Counted from the first letter of the stretch, positions 10,491 to 22,256 are shown. The stretch is DNA of 64,000 bases from Patagioenas fasciata (GCF_037038585.1 NC_092520.1:55456501-55520500), one strand, 5' to 3'. The notes: generated by a model not told the origin, from the sequence alone. Numbers and translations: made by a program.

Positions 10491-12150
10491 TTTATCTCTG
10501 AGGAACTTGAAAGGAACTTCACCTCTCATCTGCATTTTTAACATGGCTCTATCCGATATAAACAGTAGCATGTGTTCCTCGCAGTCAGCACACCCACCGT
10601 GCACTCAAAAATGACTGCGGGACACACCTCTGCTTCACAGCACAGACCCAAGCACTTCCTCCAGCCCCCAGCTACCAAAATCCTATCCCAGCCAGTACCA
10701 GAGACACCCAAATCAGTCTCAGATCACTCACCTCAGCAACCCAGAGTCCACCTCTTGCCAGCATCTCCCATCCTTCACACCCACATCTACCTGCACGAAA
10801 AGAGAAAGCTGGAGGAAATGTCTTCTCCTACCCACAGAGAACCACAAGGACTTCTCTCTTGCTTTATCCACATGCAGAAAAGTTACACCCTTGTGTCATC
10901 CCAACTTCTGTAAAAGGTTGAAAATCAACCTTTCCAATAAAGTATCTAGGCCCAGCATGAGGTTTCATTAATCTACAGAATTAATGTCAATGTATTGGAA
11001 GTATGAACAGAGAAGGTAATAACATGAATCAAGGACAGTGAGCCCTTCTGCCTGTTGGCTCAAGCCACCCTGGAAGGCAATCATCCAAAATACTTGGCAC
11101 TGCAACTTGCTTTAGGACCTTCAACCTTAAGCCTACTGGCCACACTTAACTGCAATATCTAAGGCTCAGTACATATTCCATTCAGACTCTTCCATCACTT
11201 ACCACAACGTATTTTTTAATTTAGAAAGATATCATGCAGTGTTTGTAACACTGCAACCTTCTCCTGCAAGGGTGATATTTTTGCCATCTCATTTTCCACA
11301 ACAGGGCCTCCAGCACTTGCTACCTTCAAATAAATGTATTTAACTTTTAAAAATATATATATCAAATATAGATCTGCCTGGTTTACCACTGAACTTTGAA
11401 CTGCTCTGACTCCTGTAATATTAAGAAAATACACCACTGATCTCCTTTACAGCTATTTCTAATATACTGCAGACTCACTTCCATTTGCAATGTATAAATA
11501 CATTTTCATTTGTAGGCAGCTAGATTTTTTTAAAATGCCCAAATACTGACTACTGTCTAAAATATGCATGCCTTTAATTTTTGAACACCTTGAAAACCTG
11601 TCATTGGATACTTTTTCTAGTCAAATGAACTGTTAAATTGTAGATCATGAAATCTATCTCCCAATGACCTGCTCTGACATAGGAGAAATTTCTTTACAAA
11701 GAAAACACATGAATTTTGTAAACTATGAATTTGTGTGTCAAGGAGCCTGAAAAAGCACACATGCAATATGTCTTTGACTCACAGATGCATGGGTTTAATA
11801 AAACACCCTGTTATATAAAGCCAGCAAAGCTAAACCAAACCTGTGGATATGCTTATGTTCCTTGACTGATGTATTTAGCTGGGAATATCCACATGGAGTT
11901 TCATGCAGCTCCAACTAAACCTGCTTTAAACTGAACATGACCTGGCAGTGGTGCATCACTAAACTGAGGAGAGGCACAAGGTGCCTGGGTATCAGGCAGA
12001 AAGACAGAAAAAAGGTCACCAAAAAGGGCAGTCTCAGTCTGTACGGTTTTCCATCACTTGTTTTTTTCTTTCTTTCTGAAGATTGACTCCAACCTTGAAG
12101 CTGTGCCCATGCAGAAGTCACGCTGTCACCCTCTTGGTTACGGGTGGCAC
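10491..12150. other. intergenic DNA
   Basis: No gene supported. The first 400 bp stay C-rich with an open frame of 113 codons (10572-10913, plus) that has no domain I recognise. The rest is AT-rich and unremarkable. Confidence 0.6.
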
Positions 12151-12159
12151 CTCTGTAAC

Positions 12160-12835
12160 TGAAGGGTGGCGGGCAGCGGGGGAGGCCTGTTCGCCCGAAC
12201 CCCCTTCCCACTCAGGGGGTGGCACAAGGGAAAAGCGGCGCTTTCCCCGGGCTGTGCCCGCAGGCCAGGCCCGGGTCCTGCGGGCCCGGCGGGCCGGCAG
12301 CGGGGCACTCGGCGGGGTGCATCGGAGACGACCGAGCAGGGCCCGGCCTACGGGAGGCCCTAAGTCTGGCTCCATCTCCCAGCCAAAACCTTCGCTTCGG
12401 AGCGCGGCCTCCTCCCCGTTCCCTCCCGCCTGAGGAGCGGCCGCGCCGAGCGCTTCCCTCCCCTCACCCTCCTGCGCCCCAACGGCTGCCCGGCCCCGCG
12501 TGGGAGAGGGGGACCCCCTGCGCTCACCTCAGGCTGCTGCTCGGCGGCGGTGGGGGGGCGGCGGGGCCACGGCTGCTCCCCGGCCCGGGCCGTTGGTTAC
12601 TGGTGCGTGCCGCAGAGGGAGGCAGCTCCCCCGCTCCTTCTCCTCCTCCTCGCCTCTCCCGTCCCCATCCCCCTGCGCCTCCCGCTGCCCCGGGGCCGCG
12701 GAGGATGAGTCGGGGAGGCTGCGGGGCGGGGGTAACGGCTGCGGGAGCTGGGGGCGGAGGCTGGAGCTGCGGGCTGTGAGCGAGGGGCTCCCCAGCTGCT
12801 CGCCGGCTCTCGGCCCTTGAAACCTGCCCGGCAGA
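12160..12835. promoter_or_regulatory. orphan CpG island (candidate promoter)
   Basis: About 0.7 kb of dense CpG, similar to the two gene promoters in the window but about 4 kb upstream of the DZIP1 start and 9 kb upstream of DNAJC3. On the minus strand CAGCAGCCTGAG|GTGAGCG (junction at 12528/12527) is a good splice donor, so a minus-strand first exon is possible. It could be an alternative DZIP1 promoter, a lncRNA promoter or an enhancer-like island. No coding exon is recognised. Confidence 0.55.
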
Positions 12836-12969
12836 CGTTGATGCCCAGGCGGGATGTCCTAACCCAGGAACTCTTATGGCGGGGCGGAGAGGGTGGCTCT
12901 TTCATCAGTGTTTTCCTGAAGTGTGCAAGAGGCCACAAGTCCCAGGTGTATGCTTTCCTGAAGGCACCT

Positions 12970-13258
12970 TGACCTAAGGCATCTTCTCCCGAGTAGGAAG
13001 CAACAGGACGAGAGGAAATGGCTTCAAGTTGCACGAGGGGAGGTTTGGATTGGATATTAGGAACAATTTATTCACAGAAGGGGTTCTCAGGCATTGGAAC
13101 AGGCTGCCCAGGGAAGAGATTGAATCACCACCACTGGAGGTGTTTAAAAAACATGTAGATGAGGTTCTTCGGGACATGGTCAGGTTCAGAGTCAGGTCAA
13201 CACTTGGACTCAATGATCTTGAGGGTTTTTTCCAACCTAAATGATTCTATGATTCTAA
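12970..13258 (+). mobile_element. CR1 LINE 3' fragment
   Basis: Plus-strand CR1 blocks GGCTTCAAGTTGCACGAGGG, GGAACAGGCTGCCCAGGGAA and CACTTGGACTCAATGATCTT, and the tail ATGATTCTATGATTCT. It is 5'-truncated and begins about 140 bp beyond the orphan CpG island. Confidence 0.93.
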
Positions 13259-15518
13259 GTAATGTCAGGTGAAGCAATTGGATTAAATTACAAAATGTAT
13301 CATGCAGGTAGAATCATTCCAACATCTACAGTTTACACCAGATCCTCCTGATTTTCTTCCTCTTGCTTGTATGGTTTTGAATTGTGTTTTTCCAAAATAA
13401 ATGTTGTGCAGCCTTTGTGGTGAGGAAAATTTCAAACATCTTGTATTTAATATAAAACAGCAAATTCTGCAGAGATGACCATTGCACATTTACAACATCT
13501 AAACTTCATTGGGGAGTTCCGTTTGGCATGGGAGACACCTTTTTTTTTTTTTTTTTCCAAATTACATAGGCAATAAGCTCTGGAAAACTTTTGGCTCTCA
13601 GTATGCATGCCAGAGACTTACAAAGACACCAGCTTTCCTTCCATGAATTTCTGTTGAGATAGTGTTGGTGTGGGCACATATGCTACGTACACCAGCTTTA
13701 AGAAAAGAAGTAATCATTTGGATGCTTCTGTCTTCAACGTCCAAAGGGCCCCTCAGCATGCTCCAGTCACTAATGGGCATTCAATCCAGAGGATCAGGCT
13801 AGAGCTAGTCTGAAGAAAAACCTGAACATGTATAAAATGTGGATATCAGGTCCTCAGTACTGACTTTCGCTTCTGCAGAACTGCTCCTGTTGGGCTACTA
13901 AAGCAGCCATTGCCAGAGGAAGATGGTGATTCCAAGGCTTCAGTGTGGTAAACATTAATTAACACTCATAATGAATAGAGGACTTAAAAAACTAGCAATG
14001 TGACAGTCACAGCCTCTGTGGGTCAGGCCTAGAGGCAGATATACAATATGAGTTGATAAGCACATTATGTGAATGGTTGGAGCAGACACTTAGAGAACAA
14101 GGTGTGCAAGTGCAGTCTTTCCTGTGCCCACAAAGTTTTATACCCCATGCCCTTCTTAAAATATCCTAAAGGCAACACAACAGTCTGTTCAGTGTGCTTT
14201 CTAAGGATCTGTTGCTGAAGCTGTTTTTTATATCAAAGTAAATGCTAACTGGGTGAGAAAATGTTGGCGATTCTCACCAGTTGATCAGGGGACATGCGTA
14301 TCAAGTGTGCAGGAACACTTGGATCTTGGTCACTTGTTCTAGTATTTAATATAAAATACACAAGCAGCCTTTGGAAGGAGAGCTAGAACCAAGTTTTCTA
14401 TTCTGTGAGGGTAGGGCCTTCACCCTGTCTGCCAGACTGTCTCATTCTTTCCTTCTTACTTCCTTCCAGAGCTTGATTAATCTTTAATTACTTGCTGTAA
14501 ATGGTACAGCCTCACTCGGCAAGAGTGGGTATTCTTTAACCCGCATTAGGGCCCAGCTCCTCTCTCCTCATACCATGTAACTTGGCGACAAAAGTACTCT
14601 TTTAAAACATGCATAGGTTTGCTAGGAAAGGACCAAGAGCATTTTAGCTTTTCCCAACGAGCATGACTTGACACAGGAGGTTTAGGATAGCCAGCAGTCT
14701 GGCTGGAGCAGACAGGCAATTACTTTTCATGCACAAACAGGCAGTGGTGTGCAATCGCCATAAATGCAATGTGCACCTACATCTACCAAGAAGGTTTCAG
14801 TTGATACCCAGCCACACAGGTGACGTGCTCTGTGAACTGCTGCCTTGAGAGATGGTAAACTTTCTCCATCGGCCTTCTTCTGAAGTTCAGTAATTCTCAC
14901 ATTTTACAAATGTACTGTGAGAAAACGTGGGATATGCTCCTCTGGTGAACTCACAAGGTATGCCCAGCTTGTTCACACCATGAAGCACTGAAAAAGACTC
15001 TCAGCAGCTTGTTTCTTGAAGGTATGGTGCTTTGGGTGTTTGCAGACACAGTGTTGTATGTTTTTCTTTAAGTACCTAGCAGACAGTAAAATATTAGCTT
15101 CTCCAGTTAGCTACTGACTTTTTTTTTTTTTTTTCACAGTAATAGATGATAGCTGAATGGGAATTTTAGGAATCTAAATTTGCATTGGGATGCTTTAGGA
15201 CTTTCTAGAGTACTAACTCAAAGCCCTTTCTTCCCCTTGTATTGTTTTACTCCCAGCTTCCCCTACCCAGTCACAATTCAAATCTTACACACTTTTCCTG
15301 TTCTAGCCTGTACATCTCATTATTATACACTAACACATTATTTTCCACATGCCAGCCCACTGCAGGGAGTGGTTTAAAGAAAGATATAATTCCCAGCTTG
15401 TGGTTCAAGTTTATCAAATACAAGTCTGTTACTACTTCAGTCGTCTGTTTAATGCAGAGGACTGGCAATTAACAGAGTCCTCTAGAGGTAGTTTGTGTGC
15501 TTGACGTTTTTATGAAAC
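13259..15518. other. intergenic DNA
   Basis: No supported gene. It contains homopolymer T runs near 13540 and 15120. Nothing else stands out. Confidence 0.6.
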
Positions 15519-15520
15519 TA

Positions 15521-15597
15521 CAATCTGTTTCAAAAAGGTGGACCCAATTACAAAGCAGTATTTGGGTAAATTGGGTCCATCATTTTGAAACACCCTG
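15521..15597. mobile_element. mariner-like miniature inverted-repeat element
   Basis: Two near-complementary arms, 15521-15551 and 15566-15597, share TGTTTCAAAA and TGGACCCAATT and are separated by 14 bp. A TA lies on each side (15519-15520 and 15598-15599), as expected for Tc1/mariner insertion. The right end reads CAGGGTGTTTCAAAATG in reverse, a mariner-type terminus. It is 77 bp with no coding capacity, and a transcript would fold into a long hairpin. Family assignment is inference; the palindrome itself is directly seen. Confidence 0.7.
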
Positions 15598-15900
15598 TAT
15601 TATGCAACTATGATCTGTTGTTCTTGGAGGATGTTGTTCTGTTGACACAGTACAATGATGAACATGGGGGGTTTTTTGGTGGAATTCAGGAAAAAGGAGT
15701 AGGGAAGAATGGAGGTTTCTAGGAAGAAGAAGGATTTTCATAGAAAGCTGGTGAGAATTGCTAAGGAAGAATTAGGATAGGATGAAGAAAGCAAGTTAAA
15801 GTGCAAGAAGTAAACCTAAGATATTGATTGGAGCAAGGTATTTGTGAAGCGTATAGAGGGCACCTGAAACTGGAGGATACAAAAAGGAGAGATTATTCTG
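15598..15900. other. intergenic DNA
   Basis: No gene or repeat that I can support. Purine-rich on the plus strand between about 15680 and 15830 (GGAAGAAGAAGGATT and similar). Confidence 0.5.
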
Positions 15901-15944
15901 ATTGTGGGGTGAAATGCAATGGCATCTTGGCCACGGCTATTTGG

Positions 15945-16285
15945 GAAATGTCCCGTGCAGCACGGGTGTCAGGGTACAGCCGTCTTCTCCTCATGGGGTG
16001 TCAGGACAGGACCCCCAGCCTGGAGCAGGGGGGACCGGGGCACCAGGGCAGCCCCAGCCCCAGGCATCGGGCACCTCTCTGGGGACAGGGATGGGCTGCG
16101 GACTCCGTGGGCCCCATGGCTGGGCAGGGCAGCGCTGCGTTGTGGGGAGGTGGAGACTGGCCCTACTACGGCATCACTGGGGAAGGGGCTGATGGCCCTG
16201 GGGGACTGATGTGGGGTCCTGGGCCCTGGTCTGCTGGGGGGAGGCTGGGCAGGGACAGCCAGGCCTGGCGGTGTCCTTGAGACCC
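15945..16285. other. GC-rich block
   Basis: An abrupt 340-bp GC-rich segment in AT-rich DNA, rich in GGG and CCC runs but only modestly rich in CpG. An open frame of 150 codons (15828-16280, plus) crosses it without a recognisable domain. It may be part of an unrecognised LTR or a local GC-rich insertion. Confidence 0.45.
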
Positions 16286-17683
16286 TGATGCAATGCCTTA
16301 ATAGAAAAAATGATCTGTGTGTATTGCAGAATGGAGGAGGATGCCATACATAACCTACAAGATGTTTTAATTTGAGGGGGCAGTGGAAAAACTGTCTTGG
16401 GAACCGAGAAATAGACTCTTCAGGAATCTTCCTCCTGTAGCAGACTCAGAGTGACGCATACCAGTAATCATTAACTCTGGTGGAAATTTGACTTGAGTAG
16501 TACGATACAGGTGTAATAATGACTCTAGCCAGATTCTCAGTTTATTTAATCTTTTCCTTCCTGCCACCTCCCTCCATGGTACATTTTTCAGTTTTAATGC
16601 CTATAATACTCCCATCCGTTCAGTCTTTCCATCACTTAGTTTACCTGAGGAAATAATTTAAATATATATTTTTATCACAGGAAGACAAAGCATTTAAAAG
16701 AAAAGAAAGGTAGGGTGAGCCACTCTCCTGTCTCCTCTGTGCCACCTCCTTCGTTCAACACACACCACCAGTTGCGATTAAGTGGTTTGAAGAGATGCTG
16801 CCCCATGTGCTTTAACAAGTTTCATTTTCAGGTTAGGGTACTTCAGTCTCTTCTCCAAATAAATCTGATTTTCTTCAAACAAATAGTTTTCGCTGCTGTA
16901 ACTGTGCCGTCAGCATATCCCAGAGCCCTCTTGTTGAGCTTTGGACACAGAAATCATGTTTGCACTGCTTCCAGGTGGTCTGCACCTCCAGGCAGGGCAG
17001 ATATTCCTCTTCCAACCCATGGAGTTCACCCACTGAGCTCCATTCAGCCAAACTCAGGTCTGCACTCAGGAAAACACCCACTGTCCATTGTCTGACACAT
17101 GTGGTACTTAACTTCTTTGCATTTAGAAATTGTTGATATAATTGGGGCAATAGGAAGGTCACTGAACAGTGAAACCAAATCAAGGACTTATTTTTTAACA
17201 CTAAGCAACCTCTAGGTGCATTTTTAATAGCATACATCAGATGTTTGTTCTTTTTCTAGCAACTACATTGCACTTTTACACTGACTGGGACACAATCACT
17301 TTCATGGGCAAAAAATAAACTGTATGACAAAGGAAAATGAACCACCATCTCAGTCTCAGTCACAAAGCGTACAAGGGCAATCGATTTCCCACCGTGTCCC
17401 GTCCCCCCCCCCGCTTTTTTTTTTTTTTAATGTTTTTAATCCTGATATGGAAAATTTAAGGGCATGCCTTAGGACTTTGTGCCCCTTCAGGACTTTACAG
17501 AGCCCTGGATTCAGTAAAAACCAAATTTCTGAAAACAAAATAAATGAGTTAATCAACATACCAGGCATTCTGCAGGATGTACACAAGCTCTGTTGTCTTT
17601 CTTAGGCTGCACTTGTCTGAAGGTTGCTGTACTGAATGGCAAGATGTGATTAGTTGCAGCAAATCTGTGGGCGTGAGGAGAGA

Positions 17684-17718
17684 ATATATATATATGTATA
17701 TATATTATATATATATAT
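17684..17718. repeat. TA microsatellite
   Basis: An almost pure run of alternating T and A, broken by one G and a TATTATA slip. Confidence 0.9.
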
Positions 17719-18030
17719 GATCTATGCTTGGACTCTGGATATCTGGTCATAAGAGAGATTCAGTGGCTGCATCAGCAAGGAGAATTCTCTTGCTTTTCAG
17801 ACTGTGAGTGGTCAGAGGATAAATGAAGCCTGTTGATTTGGAGGTGAGCAAGGAAAAGAGGATGCTAAATGCCGTCACACGCCAGTGGCTTATATGCTTG
17901 TAAAAATGTGCATGAGAGGAACTCCGCTGCAGAATGGCTGGAAAAATTGCTTCAGAGATGCAGGAAACTTCCACATATGAAGGAAGAGTATGGAGGTGTC
18001 TGCTAGAGCAGGCAGAGGTAAGGTTGCACG

Positions 18031-18033
<3 letters not shown>

Positions 18034-18075
<42 letters not shown>
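18034..18075. repeat. (CA)n microsatellite, about 21 units
   Basis: An uninterrupted ACAC run of 42 bp, likely polymorphic. It creates cysteine-valine open frames on the minus strand that are not genes. Confidence 0.97.
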
Positions 18076-18078
<3 letters not shown>

Positions 18079-19867
18079 CTAACTTCTAGTCTAAATTCTT
18101 GGAAGTGTGAACTTTGCTGACCATGGTGTTTTGGCAGGACATAAGATAGGAACAAATGCCTTCAGTGATGGCACAGCATTTTGTTAGTGATATTTTTCAT
18201 GTTTTTTAAAATCAAATTGACATTAGAGACAAACAAACAGCTTGCAGTTATCATGTATGTTTGAAACTCGGAATTGGTCTGAGAAAAATATTTGTAAGAA
18301 ATGTCAGGTAAACCAAAACCCGTTTCAGGGAAATCAAATCTAGTTATGAAAATAGGCTGAATTTCATAAACTGTTTCAATAAAAAAAGAGAGTTAATTAA
18401 TGTTAACATTTTCCATATATTTTCAAAACAGAATGCTTTCTTCCAGAAATACTAAAATATTTTAAATGTTGAAGCAAAATATTTTTACTTTTATTCCAGA
18501 GTAGCATTTTTCTTTTAAAATGTTCTATGCCTTAAAAATTGAAAATAAATATTTTAAAAGGGGTGTGCTTTCATAATAGATGTAATATGTTGCTTTCTGT
18601 TAAGACTCCCTCATCCCAACAAAAGTGAATTTTCAGCTTAGTGAATAACGCAGACTCAAGGACCTTTATTACAAGAATCTTTAAATAAATGAGACCAGAT
18701 GGCCCACAAAAAGCATATTTACAGCAATATAAGTAGCAGGTAGTAGCTAGCAAGTTTATATAGCATCTAAACAGGCGGTCATAGCACAATGAGTTAAATA
18801 AATACACAATATGCTTCTCCCATAACAGGTATGATGACTTCACACATGCAGAATTTTCTTAGAATAATACAGAGGGGAAAGCCTTAACAGAGGCTAGTCC
18901 TGCCCTAAAGAAGCCTGGTCCCTCTCAACTCCCTTTCAAGTCCATGGACAAAGATAAACTTTTCCAAGTGCAAGTTTAGAGCATGTAAATTAAGTTATTG
19001 TGCTGAACTGTGGTTTGCAAGCACCTTGCTACTTCCATTTACTGCAAAAGGGGTCCAGAAAAATGAGTTTCCCTGAAGCCCTCTCTTATAAATACCACTC
19101 CAAACGCGAAATTACGAAAAGACATGGCTACACAAACAATAATTGCATGCTAACCAGATGTACACTACCATTTAATTTAGCTACAACACATCTAAGTTTC
19201 TGATAGGGATGTACAAAGACAAGAATAAAAAATGGGTGTAAGGTGTGAGAGACCTCTAACAAGAAGGGGCCCTTAGAATAGGATTTTTGTGTTGTCAGCT
19301 CCTCCTTTATTGTATACTAGACTGAGTATGCAACATGACAGCCTGCTATACTGCTTGTTCTCCTGTATCAGGTAACTGGTTCTCTTGGATGTTTTTTGGA
19401 AACAAGATTATTAATTAAAATGTCCAACATACTGGCTCACAGGTAATGAGCAGAGTCCTTCCAGTACCTTCTGTGTTGTTGCGTCTAATCTTCTTTATTG
19501 TAATTTATTATATCTAGTAGGTTTCTTGCTTAATACATAGAAACTACAGATTTAACTCTCTCCACCCTATGACACCAGATTGAGTTCAGCGTCCCTATTA
19601 GAAGCAATGAATAGCTTCAAGTCATTCCTTGCTAATTGCCGCCCTCTGCTGCTACTATATATATATTACCAGCAGTAACTCGGAGAAAATTACTTGACTT
19701 TGTCTTTTGACCACTTTGAACATTACTGTAGACTTTGCTGTCCACTCTTTCACTCCGAAACTCAAGGCTGCTGAAGAAGCCAGTTTTGGATACCTGTCTA
19801 ATTGTGACTTTTTACATTACAGCTGTATTGCTTTGCTCTTTTTTGAATTCCAAAATATAATGTTGAC

Positions 19868-19930
19868 TTGTCATACAGAATCATTTAGGTTGGAAAAGAC
19901 CTTTAAAATCATGGAGTTAAACGCATTTGT
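19868..19930 (-). mobile_element. short CR1 tail
   Basis: AGAATCATTTAGGTTGGAAA followed by AGACCTTTAAAATCATGGAG is a reverse-complement CR1 3' end, cut short. Confidence 0.75.
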
Positions 19931-21553
19931 TCTTTCAAGTCTTTCTCCTTTACTGCATTTTGTCTTCTGTTAAAATTGCACAAGGGAATACATGTTAAAG
20001 AACTTTCTTCTCCTAGATTTATACTAACTATCTAAATTACATATGTTTGGGGATCTGTGATAACCAAAACAGTCCTTCACAGTTTATGGTCTCTTTCAAG
20101 AATTACTGTGTAATTCTGGGTACCTAGTGGTATTTCTAGCATGGAGTGACAATGATAAATGCTTTCTCTTTGAACAGATAATTTTCAGTGCTGGTATTAC
20201 ACACCATTCTTTACTGTGTCAGCATGAAATATTGACCTTGGCTCAGTATTTCAGAGTCAAGGTCAAGGACCAAGGGCTTGTCAGGTATCTACTCAAAATG
20301 ATACTTGACACTTTAATCATACTACTTCCATTTTGCCTTAAAGAATTTGATGCTTGAATCTTTATGCTTGGTATTCCAATATGAGGTACTGAGTTTTCTA
20401 CAGATTGTCTTCTCCTAATCTTGCTACTGATGGTCCAGTAAGCTTATCATCATCCTTACTATTATTTCCAGATATCTTAGAGGGCTGGAGGTGTAAATTC
20501 CCTTTCATATTCATTTTATCTGGCTTTGGTCTAATACTTTTTTTCCTCAAGAGAAATCAAAGGAATTCATTAACTGTAGCAGTGATTGCATTCTGCTCAG
20601 TTCAGTTTTAGGCTTTTGTATTTTGTCTTATCCATAGTGCCAGAGTTGTCATGTTCCTCCTTATGCTGACGTCTACAGAATGTCATCAATTATTCATTTC
20701 ACATCTATCACTTATACTATTTCAAGTTCTTATTTCTGAACATCTTCTGCAGGTCAAATTTCAAGGTGATACTTTTGAAGCATCATCCTCCAAATGAAAT
20801 GTTGAAGAAGGATAACTTACTTTTCTTTTTTCAGTCTGATCTTTCAAGAAAGCTTGTAAATTTTATCGTCTGGGGTGAGAAGGGTAATATGACAGTACCC
20901 GTGGAATGAAAAAAGAAATTTCTGTTGTTGCTGAATTGGACCTCATGCCTCAAGTTTGTTACTTTCTCAGTAGATTTCCCCTAAGGCTTTTTTTGGTTGC
21001 TTGGTTTTTTACCTAATATGCCTCCAATATATTTATCCAACAACACAAAGCAGATTAATTTGAACCTATGAACTCCTAGGCACATACAAGATTAGTTCTT
21101 CTGTGGTATAAGAATGCATTGTATTTTCCTATTACATAAAGGAAAAGAGGTCTCCAAAATATGTGTTAGATTGCAGGCTATCTTAACAGGCTTTGCTTTC
21201 AGTGTACAGATCCAATACAAACTTTTAGTATGAAAATACTGTGCTCTCTTAAGTTATATAACCAATTTTTCTGCAGTCTGGTAAATTCTCTGATGTTTTT
21301 CTGGCATGCCTGGAGGCCAGTACAGTTAAGGCCATGCTATTTTGGCTTTGCTGCTCTGCCTAAACATGACTCTGTCCTGATGACAGTCAAGCACGGTTTG
21401 AAATCAAACTTGCTATCCTCTCTGCTCTATTACTGAGTTAGACACAGCAATAAAGAACTAGGATCAATTTACTTAAAACTTACTGCCCAATTTTTCTACT
21501 ATTTGAGTAGTTCAGAGATGCTGTCTTTGAAGAATGAAGATTAACAGCAACCA

Positions 21554-21835
21554 TCAGACCTCAGAAGGTGGCCATGACAGTGTTAAACGCACTCCATTAG
21601 CCGGATACCAGCCATTTAACCCCTGGACCAAGCAGCCTGCATCCTTCTCCAGGCCTCTGCAGGGCATCCTCAGAGGGGCTACACCGGGACCTGGAGCAAA
21701 GCCCAGGATAAGCCCGGCTGCGATAGGAGTGGCTCGGCAAAAAGACACGAGATGAAATAGACAAGCGGATGGGAACACTGAGGGTTTATCTTTCTGCTGA
21801 ACGTCTGAAACACGACACCTCTCCCGAGCCGCCAT
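21554..21835 (-). other. candidate divergent-transcript ORF (93 codons), unproven
   Basis: An ATG-started open frame on the minus strand at 21835, facing away from DNAJC3 (ATG at 22175). It begins MAARERCRVSD inside AGAGATGGCGGC, which both makes a good start context (G at -3, G at +4) and fits a YY1 site. Many bidirectional CpG promoters have this arrangement, and human DNAJC3 has a divergent noncoding transcript. No domain is recognised, so the product may be noncoding. Confidence 0.3.
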
Positions 21836-21839
21836 CTCT
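21828..21839 (-). promoter_or_regulatory. YY1-like site
   Basis: AGAGATGGCGGC on the minus strand matches the YY1 core ATGGCGGC. YY1 sites commonly sit just downstream of CpG promoter starts, here pointing away from DNAJC3. Confidence 0.5.
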
Positions 21840-21883
21840 AGTGAGGGCAGCTCATTGAAGGCAGCGGCGTCACTCCGCCTCCC

Positions 21884-21895
21884 TGCGCACGCGCG
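21884..21895 (+). promoter_or_regulatory. NRF1 site
   Basis: TGCGCACGCGCG fits the NRF1 consensus YGCGCAYGCGCR at every position, about 280 bp upstream of the DNAJC3 ATG. Confidence 0.6.
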
Positions 21896-21911
21896 AAGGG
21901 AACCGCGCAAG

Positions 21912-21919
21912 CCAATTGG
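21912..21919. promoter_or_regulatory. palindromic CCAAT box
   Basis: CCAATTGG presents an NF-Y CCAAT box on both strands, suited to a bidirectional promoter. Confidence 0.5.
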
Positions 21920-22075
21920 CGGAGGCGCCCTGCTGTCGTGACGCGGCGGGCGGGGAGCCACGCCCCCCCACACCTCCCGCCCCTTCTCTAGGCTGGGCCC
22001 GGCGCTGTGCTGACTGGCGGCCTCTCGCCGGTTCCACGTTCGGTGACCGCGGGGGGCGGTGCGCGCGCGGCGCGG

Positions 22076-22094
22076 CCAATCAGAGGCGCCCACG
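22076..22094 (+). promoter_or_regulatory. ER stress response element (ERSE)
   Basis: CCAAT (22076-22080), nine bases, then CCACG (22090-22094): an exact ERSE, 81 bp upstream of the DNAJC3 ATG. The known mechanism is NF-Y on CCAAT with ATF6 or XBP1 on CCACG during the unfolded protein response. DNAJC3/P58IPK is a known UPR target, so the site fits its gene. Confidence 0.88.
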
Positions 22095-22174
22095 ACCCAC
22101 CCCGGAGAAGTTGGAACCGTCGGCCCCGGGGACGCCGCCACTGTCGCCGCGGGGTGGGGGGGTTGGCGGCGGAG

Positions 22175-22256
22175 ATGGTGTCTCCCGCGGCCTCCGCCGG
22201 CCGCCTGGGCTCCGCGCTGCCTTTCCTGCTGGTGCTCTTCGACCTGCAGTACCAAG
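22175..22256 (+). CDS. DNAJC3: DNAJC3 exon 1 (signal peptide)
   Basis: Residues 1-27 (MVSPAASAGRLGSALPFLLV onward) plus one base. Donor CAAG|GTGAGG. It encodes most of the signal peptide and lies within the CpG island. Confidence 0.96.

Larger units (their letters stand above)
16286..21530. other. intergenic DNA
   Basis: AT-rich with no supported gene. It contains a poly-C/poly-T tract near 17403-17428, TA and CA microsatellites and a short CR1 tail at 19868-19930. Open frames are short and have no family resemblance that I can see. Confidence 0.6.

Noticed and set aside
12083-12820. Several open frames of 65-186 codons in the 12-kb CpG island
   Set aside because: Low-complexity Pro/Ala/Gly/Arg composition in multiple overlapping frames, as expected from GC content; no domain and no consistent splice structure.
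17747-18075. Cys-Val repeat peptides on the minus strand
   Set aside because: Translation of the CA microsatellite.
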